DNA of 11,442 nucleotides. Origin: CBW1002 sp046081905. GTDB taxonomy: Bacteria; Cyanobacteriota; Cyanobacteriia; PCC-6307; Cyanobiaceae. Numbering within the stretch: the stretch's first letter is position 1; every line of letters starts with the position of its first letter. This document shows, piece after piece, positions 6,932 through 11,442 of the stretch. A program made the translations under genes and the position numbers. The stretch is taken from the NCBI GenBank assembly GCA_046081905.1, contig JBJTWS010000061.1, positions 1-11,442 on the forward strand. Direction: 5' to 3'. Below the pieces are notes generated by a model. The model was not told where the DNA came from. It made no database searches and saw nothing but the letters and a program-made list of their open reading frames with translations.

Positions 6932-8143
6932 TCAGGCCAGGGTGAGCAGGGCCTTCTCCAGCCTTTTCACCGCCTTGCGCAGGTGCCGGGGCTGGATCAC
7001 CAGCGGCGGCACGAAGCGCACCACCGAAGGGCCGGCCGGCACCAGCAGCAGGCCCTGCTCCATGGCGGCCTTCACGATCTCGGGGGCCGTGGGGGCATCC
7101 GGCTGGAGCACCAGCCCCTGCAGCAGCCCCCAGCCGCGGTGGCCCGCCAGCCGCTGGGGGTGTCGCGCCACCAGCTCGCCGAGCAGGTCGCCCAGCAGGG
7201 TGCCCATGGCGTCGACATGGCCCAGCAGGCTGCGGCGATCGATCTCCTCCAGCACCGTGAGGCCGGCCCGGCAGGCGAGGGGATTGCCACCGAAGGTGCT
7301 GGCGTGCTCCCCGGGGCGGAAGTGGTCGAAGGCGGCCTTCACCGCCAAGGCCCCGATCGGCACCCCGCCCCCCAGCCCCTTGGCCAGGGTGAGGGCATCG
7401 GGCTCCACGCCGAGGGTCTCGTAGCCCCAGAGGCGTCCGCTGCGGCCCACGCCGATCTGCACTTCATCGAAGATCAGCAGGATCTGCTGCTCGTCGCAGA
7501 GCTGGCGCAGCCGCCGGAAGAAGGCCGGATCGCCCGGGTTGGCGCCCCCTTCCCCCTGGATCGGTTCGATCAGCACCGCCGCCACCGCCGGACCTTCCGC
7601 CTCGCATTCGGCCAGCAGCGCCTCGAAGGCGGCGATGTCGTTGTAGGGGAAGTAGCGGAAGCCCGGCACCAGTGGCTCGAAGCCCTGGTGGTAGCGGGGC
7701 TGGCCGGTGGCGGTGACCGCCGCCAGGGTGCGGCCGTGGAAGCTGGCCTGGGCCGTGAGGATCAGCGGCTGGGCGATCCCCCGCACCTGGTGGCCGTGCT
7801 TGCGGGCCAGCTTGATGGCGGCCTCATTGGCCTCGGCGCCTGAGTTGCAGAAGAACACCCGGTCGATGCAGCTGCGGGCGGTGAGGGCGGCGGCCAGCTG
7901 CTCCTGCTCCGGTATCCGGTACAGGTTCGACACGTGCTGCAGCTTGCCCAGCTGGCGGCAGAGGGCCCGCTTCAGCACCCGGTCGCTGTGGCCGAGGGTG
8001 CAGACGGCGATCCCCGCCACGCAGTCGAGGTAGCGGTTGCCCTGACGGTCCCAGAGATGCACGCCGCGACCCTTGACCAGCTCCAGGGGGAAGCGGGCGT
8101 AGGTGTCCATCACCGGGGAGAAGGACGCCGGGGTGCTGGACAC
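6932..8143 (-). CDS. argD: acetylornithine aminotransferase ArgD
   Basis: This PLP-dependent class-III aminotransferase converts N-acetylglutamate semialdehyde and glutamate to N-acetylornithine and 2-oxoglutarate in arginine synthesis. From GTG 8143 it has 403 residues. ATG 8110 (MDTYARFPLEL) would give 392 and is equally plausible, since the conserved part begins there. Key motifs: SGAEANEAAIKLAR (101-114) for phosphate binding, FHGRTLAAV (135-143), EPIQGEGG (193-200), FDEVQIGVGRSG (225-236) with the PLP-contacting Asp226, the Schiff-base Lys255 in TLAKGLGGGVPIGA, and HASTFGGNPLA (280-290). The frame is open upstream to 8269, but that part is tRNA-Leu. It sits 50 bases downstream of the tRNA on the same strand with no terminator between them. 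Confidence 0.95.
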   Translation of the reverse strand: MSSTPASFSPVMDTYARFPLELVKGRGVHLWDRQGNRYLDCVAGIAVCTLGHSDRVLKRALCRQLGKLQHVSNLYRIPEQEQLAAALTARSCIDRVFFCNSGAEANEAAIKLARKHGHQVRGIAQPLILTAQASFHGRTLAAVTATGQPRYHQGFEPLVPGFRYFPYNDIAAFEALLAECEAEGPAVAAVLIEPIQGEGGANPGDPAFFRRLRQLCDEQQILLIFDEVQIGVGRSGRLWGYETLGVEPDALTLAKGLGGGVPIGALAVKAAFDHFRPGEHASTFGGNPLACRAGLTVLEEIDRRSLLGHVDAMGTLLGDLLGELVARHPQRLAGHRGWGLLQGLVLQPDAPTAPEIVKAAMEQGLLLVPAGPSVVRFVPPLVIQPRHLRKAVKRLEKALLTLA

Positions 8144-8193
8144 GGTGCTGCGGTTCCGGGGGGTGGAGGAAAGGGGCGTGGGAAGGGACGGGA

Positions 8194-8275
8194 TGGGAGC
8201 GGTGGGACTCGAACCCACATGCCCGAAGGCGCTCGATTTTGAGTCGAGTCCGTCTACCAATTCCGGCACGCTCCC
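8194..8275 (-). tRNA. tRNA-Leu (anticodon CAA)
   Basis: This is a class II tRNA of 82 bases on the minus strand. The acceptor stem GGGAGCG/CGCTCCC is perfect, with discriminator A73 (8194), the leucine identity base. The D arm contains AATTGGTAGA. The anticodon stem CTCGA/TCGAG closes loop CTCAAAA, giving anticodon CAA, which reads UUG. A long variable arm (CGCCTTCGGGCAT region) is followed by T loop TTCGAGT. CCA is not encoded. It lies between murA and argD in the same direction, with no hairpin-plus-T-run terminator on either side. Confidence 0.96.
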
Positions 8276-8337
8276 GCCGTTGGGATCTTACGTGGACCGT
8301 TGCCGGCCCCGGGATCACGCCAGGGAGGAGGGACGGT

Positions 8338-9639
8338 TCAGTTCGGGGTGAGGCGCCGGATGGCCGCACCCACGCCGTTGAGCTTGCCCTCGAGGTCGGC
8401 ATAGCCGCGGTCGAGGTATTCGAGCCCCTGCACCGTGGTGATGCCATCGGCCGCCAGGCCCGCCAGCACCATCGCCGCCGAGGCCCGCAGGTCGGTGCCC
8501 TGCACCGGCGCGCCGCTCAGGCGGGGCACCCCCTCCACGAAGGCGGTGTTCCCCTTCATGCGGATCGAGGCCCCCATGCGCTGCAGCTCGGCCACGTGCT
8601 GCAGGCGATTCTCAAAGATGTTCTCGGTGATCACACTGGTGCCCTCCACCGTGGCCAGCAGGCTCATAAAGGGGGCCTGCAGGTCGGTGGGGAAGCCGGG
8701 AAAGGGCTGGGTGCGCAGATCCACCGCCCGCAGGTGGTCGGCCTGGAGGGTGAGGCCGATGCCGTCGTTCTCGATGCGGCAACCCGCCTCCTCCAGCTTG
8801 GTGATCACGGCGCCGAGGTGCTCGGGAATCACGGGCGCCACCCGCAGGTGGGAGCGGGTGATGGCCGCGGCCAGGAGGTAGGTGCCGGCCTCGATCCGGT
8901 CGGGGATCACGGCGTAGTCGGCGCCGTGGAGGCGATCCACGCCCACCACGGTGATCGTGGGGGTGCCGGCCCCGCGGATGCGGGCGCCCATGGCGATCAG
9001 CAGGCCGGCCAGGTCCACCACCTCGGGCTCCAGGGCGGCGTTCTCGATCACCGTCTCGCCATCGGCAAGGGCGGCCGCCATCATCAGGGTTTCGGTGGCG
9101 CCCACACTGGGACAGTCGAGATGGATGCGGCCACCCCGCAGGCGGTGGCCGCGGCCGGGCACCACGGCGGTCACCACGCCGTGCTCGATCGTGACCTGGG
9201 CACCGAGGGCCTTGAGCCCCTTGACGTGCTCCTCCACCGGCCGCGAGCCGATCTGGCAGCCGCCGGGCAGGGGCATCTTGGCCATGCCGGTGCGGGCCAG
9301 CAGGGGGCCGATGCAGAAGAAACTGGCCCGCAGGGAGTTCACCAGCTCATAGGGAGCGGTGGACTGATTGATGTGGTCGCCGTTCAGCTCGATCGCCTCC
9401 CCCTGGCGGATCACCTGCACCCCCAGGGCCGCAAGGATCTCCCCCATGGCGGTGATGTCCGTGAGGGGAGGAACGTTCCGCAGCCGGATCGGATCCCGGG
9501 TGAGCAGACAGGCCGCCATCAGCACGAGGGCGGAATTCTTGGCGCCGCTGACGCGGATTTCACCGGAGAGGGTGTGGCCGCCGGAGATTTCGAGCTGGGG
9601 CAGCAGGACTTTGCGGGACGGGATAATGGTGGAGGTCAT
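8338..9639 (-). CDS. murA: UDP-N-acetylglucosamine 1-carboxyvinyltransferase MurA
   Basis: This 433-residue cytoplasmic enzyme transfers enolpyruvate from PEP to UDP-GlcNAc, the first committed step of peptidoglycan synthesis. The two-lobed EPSP-synthase fold is supported by SGAKNSALVLMAA (31-43, with Lys34/Asn35 matching E. coli K22/N23), RASFF (104-108), and PLPGGCQIGSRPVEEH (123-138). Cys128 is the catalytic cysteine targeted by fosfomycin, so no Cys-to-Asp resistance change is present. FPTDLQAPFMSLLATVEGTS and FENRLQHVAELQRMGA are in the C-terminal lobe. ATG 9639 is used and no Shine-Dalgarno sequence is evident. It is the first gene of the minus-strand block, and its promoter should lie in 9640-9884. 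Confidence 0.97.
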   Translation of the reverse strand: MTSTIIPSRKVLLPQLEISGGHTLSGEIRVSGAKNSALVLMAACLLTRDPIRLRNVPPLTDITAMGEILAALGVQVIRQGEAIELNGDHINQSTAPYELVNSLRASFFCIGPLLARTGMAKMPLPGGCQIGSRPVEEHVKGLKALGAQVTIEHGVVTAVVPGRGHRLRGGRIHLDCPSVGATETLMMAAALADGETVIENAALEPEVVDLAGLLIAMGARIRGAGTPTITVVGVDRLHGADYAVIPDRIEAGTYLLAAAITRSHLRVAPVIPEHLGAVITKLEEAGCRIENDGIGLTLQADHLRAVDLRTQPFPGFPTDLQAPFMSLLATVEGTSVITENIFENRLQHVAELQRMGASIRMKGNTAFVEGVPRLSGAPVQGTDLRASAAMVLAGLAADGITTVQGLEYLDRGYADLEGKLNGVGAAIRRLTPN

Positions 9640-9672
9640 GGCTGCGGCGGTCCCGTCTTCGGTGGCGGCATC

Positions 9673-9703
9673 TTGACAATGAATGGTGAGACCGTCTAGA
9701 CGG
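9673..9703. promoter_or_regulatory. TTGACA element and 12-bp perfect palindrome
   Basis: Upstream of murA, a perfect -35-like TTGACA (9673-9678, plus strand) lies 13 bases before the perfect palindrome CCGTCTAGACGG (9692-9703). No good -10 hexamer stands at the right distance from TTGACA. On the minus strand TAGACG within the palindrome and CAAGAT 17 bases on would be a weak promoter for murA. The palindrome is a plausible operator for a dimeric regulator of murA, but this is inference. Confidence 0.35.
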
Positions 9704-9729
9704 CCGCCCCTGGAACTGTCTCGCCTTCC

Positions 9730-9794
9730 TGGCCCTGGCTGGGGCCTCCCGGAAGGGAGCCTTGGTTGTGCTTCCTCCGCTCTAGCCAGGGCCG
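9730..9794 (+). other. long-stem RNA-like structure in the murA/tRNA-Leu intergenic region
   Basis: Bases 9730-9745 pair with 9779-9794 in a continuous 16-bp stem. Its core is the 10-bp perfect inverted repeat GGCCCTGGCT/AGCCAGGGCC, flanked by G-C and three G-U pairs. Inside, CTCCC-GGAA-GGGAG (9746-9759) forms a hairpin with a GNRA tetraloop. GGAAG (9751-9755) could instead pair with CTTCC (9771-9775). The G-U pairs hold only in plus-strand RNA, and in the opposite strand they become mismatches. No T run follows, so it is not a standard terminator. The rest of 9640-9884 shows no gene that I can support. It could be a small RNA or leader element, or chance folding in GC-rich DNA. Confidence 0.4.
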
Positions 9795-9884
9795 CGCCGC
9801 AGTGTCAGCCCCCGGCGGGGCAGCCACTGGTCCGGGGGTGCGGCGATGGCGTATGGTTTGCGGGTCGCAACGAGCGGCGCGCCA

Positions 9885-9968
9885 GCGGATGTGGCGGAAT
9901 TGGTAGACGCGCTAGTTTCAGGTACTAGTGGCAGCAATGTCGTGGGAGTTCAAGTCTCCCCATCCGCA
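9885..9968 (+). tRNA. tRNA-Leu (anticodon CAG)
   Basis: This is a class II tRNA of 84 bases. The acceptor stem GCGGATG/CATCCGC is followed by discriminator A73 (9968). The D arm contains AATTGGTAGA. The anticodon stem CTAGT/ACTAG closes loop TTCAGGT with anticodon CAG, which reads CUG, a heavily used codon in the genes here. A long variable arm (TGGCAGCAATGTCGT region) precedes T loop TTCAAGT. CCA is not encoded. The next coding sequence starts only eight bases downstream, so the tRNA is probably processed from a tRNA-mRNA transcript. No clear promoter is seen close upstream. Confidence 0.96.
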
Positions 9969-9976
9969 CTTCTCCC

Positions 9977-10228
9977 ATGATCGTTCTCAAGATCACCAAC
10001 GCCTCCGAAGTTGTCGCTTCCCGAGTGGGAAGATTTCTTGAGAGCCTTACACCGGATTCCTTCGATCAATCCAAGGTCGAAGACGTCCTCCTCAAGCGGC
10101 TGGTGGAGAATCTCGAAGCCCAGGGTCTCCAGGGAGAGGTGGCCGTGGTGCAGGGTCTCGACCTCGCCGACTACGACGCCCTGGTGATCCGCGACCACAT
10201 GCATGTGCGCCGCCGCCAGTCCTTCTGA
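9977..10228 (+). CDS. small conserved-looking protein of unknown function
   Basis: This encodes 83 residues: MIVLKITNASEVVASRVG, then RFLESLTPDSFDQSKVEDVLLKR, and a C-terminal part ending VIRDHMHVRRRQSF. There is no signal peptide or membrane segment, so it should be cytoplasmic. Its codon use is less GC-biased at the start than that of its neighbours, and its mixed alpha/beta composition and acidic character support a real gene. I recall similar short proteins in cyanobacteria but no assigned function. ATG 9977 lies eight bases after tRNA-Leu, with no Shine-Dalgarno sequence. Its 3' end overlaps the start of the methyltransferase gene by 26 bases, suggesting coupled expression. Confidence 0.75.
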   Translation: MIVLKITNASEVVASRVGRFLESLTPDSFDQSKVEDVLLKRLVENLEAQGLQGEVAVVQGLDLADYDALVIRDHMHVRRRQSF

Positions 10229-11081
10229 GCTCGCCATCACCAGCCGCCGCAATCCCCTGGTGCGGCAGTTGCGGCTGTTGCACCAGTCCCGCGGTCGCCG
10301 CGAGGCGGCGCTGCTGCTGCTGGAGGGTACCCATCTGCTGCAGGAGGCGCTGCGGCTCGGCCTGGTGCCCATGGAGGTGCTGTTCACGCCGCGCTGGGAG
10401 CTGCAGCAGGGGGCGCTGCTGGAGCGTCTCCCCGCCGCCAGTCGCCGGCTCCGGGTGAGTGAGGAGGTGCTGGCGGCGGCGGCCACCACCGAGCACCCCG
10501 ATGGCGTGGTGCTCACCGTGCCCCTCCCGGCTCCCCCGGCGGGGTCGCCGCCGGACTTTCTGCTCGCCCTGGATCGCCTGCAGGACCCCGGCAACCTGGG
10601 CACCCTGCTGCGCACGGCCCTGGCGGCGGGGGTGGGCCGGCTCTGGCTGGGGGGCGGCGCCGATCCCCTCCAACCGAAGGTGTTGCGTGCCTCCGCCGGT
10701 GCCGCCCTGGCCCTTCCCCACGAGCGCCTCGGGGAGGAGGAGCTGCGGCAGCGGTTGCGGCAGCTGCGGGAGACCGGGTACCAGGTGGTGGCCACCCTGG
10801 TGGCACCGGGGCCCGCTGGGGAGGAGCCTCTGCCCTACTGGCAGCTCGATTGGAGCCGCCCCACGGTGCTGCTGCTCGGCAACGAGGGGGCCGGCCTGGC
10901 CGCCGACCTGGCGGCCCTGGCCACCCACCGGGTCACCATCCCCCACAGCCCGGCGGTGGAATCCCTCAACGTGGCGGTGGCGGCGGCGCCGCTGCTGCTG
11001 GAGCGCTGGCGGCAGGCCCTGCAGCGCCCGGGCCTGCCGCAGCACCGAAACCAGCAGCAGGAGAGAATGCCCGCTCAGTGA
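10203..11081 (+). CDS. TrmH/SpoU-family RNA 2'-O-methyltransferase
   Basis: This 292-residue SPOUT-fold enzyme should transfer methyl from S-adenosylmethionine to a ribose 2'-OH in rRNA or tRNA. An N-terminal substrate-binding part (about 10-105: ITSRRNPLVRQLRLLH, LLEGTHLLQEAL) precedes the catalytic domain with all three SpoU motifs. Motif 1 is LDRLQDPGNLGTLLRTAL (123-140, with Asn131 and Arg137), motif 2 is LLLGNEGAGL (223-232), and motif 3 is IPHSPAVESLNVAVAAAPLL (246-265). These form the trefoil-knot cofactor site. The exact target nucleotide cannot be told. ATG 10203 is the only reasonable start before the conserved region, even though it overlaps the upstream 83-residue gene. The Gln-rich tail looks disordered. 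Confidence 0.92.
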   Translation: MCAAASPSELAITSRRNPLVRQLRLLHQSRGRREAALLLLEGTHLLQEALRLGLVPMEVLFTPRWELQQGALLERLPAASRRLRVSEEVLAAAATTEHPDGVVLTVPLPAPPAGSPPDFLLALDRLQDPGNLGTLLRTALAAGVGRLWLGGGADPLQPKVLRASAGAALALPHERLGEEELRQRLRQLRETGYQVVATLVAPGPAGEEPLPYWQLDWSRPTVLLLGNEGAGLAADLAALATHRVTIPHSPAVESLNVAVAAAPLLLERWRQALQRPGLPQHRNQQQERMPAQ

Positions 11082-11094
11082 CGCAACGGCCCCG

Positions 11095-11442
11095 GTGAGC
11101 GACGCCCCCTCGAACGGATCCGACTTCGATTTCGATGTGCTGGTGATCGGCGCCGGCTACGGCGGCTTCGATGCGGCCAAGCACGCCGCCGAGCACGGCC
11201 TGAAGGTGGCGATCGTGGAATCGCGGGACATGGGCGGCACCTGCGTGAACCGGGGCTGCGTGCCCTCCAAGGCGCTGCTGGCCGCCAGCGGCCGCGTGCG
11301 TGAGCTGGCCGATGCCGAGCACCTGGCGGGCTTCGGCATCCACGCCGCCCCGGTGCGCTTCGAGCGCCAGAAGATCGCCGACCACGCCAATCAGCTGGTG
11401 GCCACGATCCGCGCCAACCTCACCAAGACGCTGGAGCGGGTG
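11095..11442 (+). CDS. lpd: dihydrolipoamide dehydrogenase (E3), N-terminal part
   Basis: The first 116 residues of a flavoprotein disulfide reductase are present, and the gene runs off the right edge. The FAD-binding Rossmann motif VLVIGAGYGGFDAAKHAA (15-32) is followed by the redox-active disulfide in GGTCVNRGCVPSKALL (Cys50 and Cys55). The CVNRGCVPSK form and following sequence (ASGRVRELADAEHL) fit cyanobacterial lipoamide dehydrogenase, the E3 subunit of pyruvate dehydrogenase and also a partner of the glycine cleavage system. It oxidises dihydrolipoamide and reduces NAD+. The start is GTG 11095, 13 bases after the methyltransferase stop. The nearest purine-rich run (GGAGAG, about 11060) is too far for a normal ribosome-binding site. 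Confidence 0.93.
   Translation, partial: MSDAPSNGSDFDFDVLVIGAGYGGFDAAKHAAEHGLKVAIVESRDMGGTCVNRGCVPSKALLAASGRVRELADAEHLAGFGIHAAPVRFERQKIADHANQLVATIRANLTKTLERV

Noticed and set aside
5672..7843. 723-codon open frame on the plus strand
   Set aside because: It lies antisense to folC and argD, both certain genes. The translation is Gly/Gln/Arg/His-rich with no domain, as expected from GC-rich third-position bias.
8276..8337. Possible murA terminator (ACCGT/ACGGT inverted repeat)
   Set aside because: The stem is only five bases with a long loop and no T run, so it is not convincing as an intrinsic terminator.
8239..9699. 486-codon open frame on the plus strand opposite murA
   Set aside because: It is a shadow of murA and runs partly through the tRNA-Leu gene. 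Composition is repetitive His/Gly with no recognisable family.
9760..9786. Tiny leader peptide frame (TTG GTT GTG CTT CCT CCG CTC TAG)
   Set aside because: Seven codons after a purine run can arise by chance. The leucine content is too low to argue for attenuation, and no terminator/antiterminator with a T run follows.
9730..9794. SRP RNA (ffs) suggested by GGAA loop and GGAAGG
   Set aside because: The CAGG/AGCAG symmetric loop of SRP RNA is missing, and the apical stem is a plain perfect helix. Only the tetraloop resembles it.
9809..9838. CCCC-GGC-GGGG hairpin and alternative CCCCCGG/CCGGGGG pairing
   Set aside because: Short G/C runs pair easily in DNA of this composition, and there is no T run or other supporting feature.
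9683..9928. 81-codon plus-strand frame before tRNA-Leu
   Set aside because: It ends inside the tRNA gene, has a low-complexity translation, and has no recognisable motif or ribosome-binding site.

Overview
The window looks like part of a GC-rich chromosome from a picocyanobacterium of the Synechococcus/Cyanobium type. This rests on the very high G+C outside the first ~82 bases, a lumenal-type pentapeptide-repeat protein, a cyanobacterial-style dihydrolipoamide dehydrogenase N-terminus and several short proteins of cyanobacterial character. One HIP1 octamer (GCGATCGC, 1653-1660) is present. The assignment comes from recognising protein families, not from a database search.

Layout. Positions 1-82 are AT-rich and carry heptamer tandem repeats. 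They stop abruptly at ~83, where the GC-rich DNA begins in the middle of a DUF1611-family gene, leaving only its last 97 codons (83-376). Next, on the minus strand, come tRNA-His(GUG) with a convincing Rho-independent terminator and a small secreted four-cysteine protein. A plus-strand run of four closely spaced genes follows (1028-5016): a coiled-coil lipoprotein, a DUF4359-type membrane-anchored protein, a CodA-like amidohydrolase and an FAD-linked oxidase. The last three are joined by 4-base start/stop overlaps. This run converges with a minus-strand block, listed in its transcription order: murA, tRNA-Leu(CAA), argD, folC, pentapeptide-repeat protein (9639 down to 4997). A 245-base gene-free divergent region (9640-9884) separates murA from a plus-strand set: tRNA-Leu(CAG), an 83-residue conserved-looking protein, a TrmH/SpoU RNA methyltransferase and the start of lpd, which runs off the right edge.

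Function. Most recognised genes are core housekeeping: peptidoglycan precursor synthesis (murA), arginine synthesis (argD), folate (folC), RNA methylation, 2-oxoacid dehydrogenase E3 (lpd) and three tRNAs. The accessory part is the 1028-5016 operon. Its amidohydrolase keeps all the metal and catalytic residues of E. coli cytosine deaminase but differs at substrate-contacting positions, and it is translationally coupled to an FAD oxidase, which suggests an uncharacterised small nitrogen-heterocycle pathway. I found no CRISPR array, transposase, phage gene or defence cassette. The best candidates for something undescribed are this operon, a 16-bp-stem RNA-like structure at 9730-9794, and the abrupt repeat-bearing junction at 82/83.
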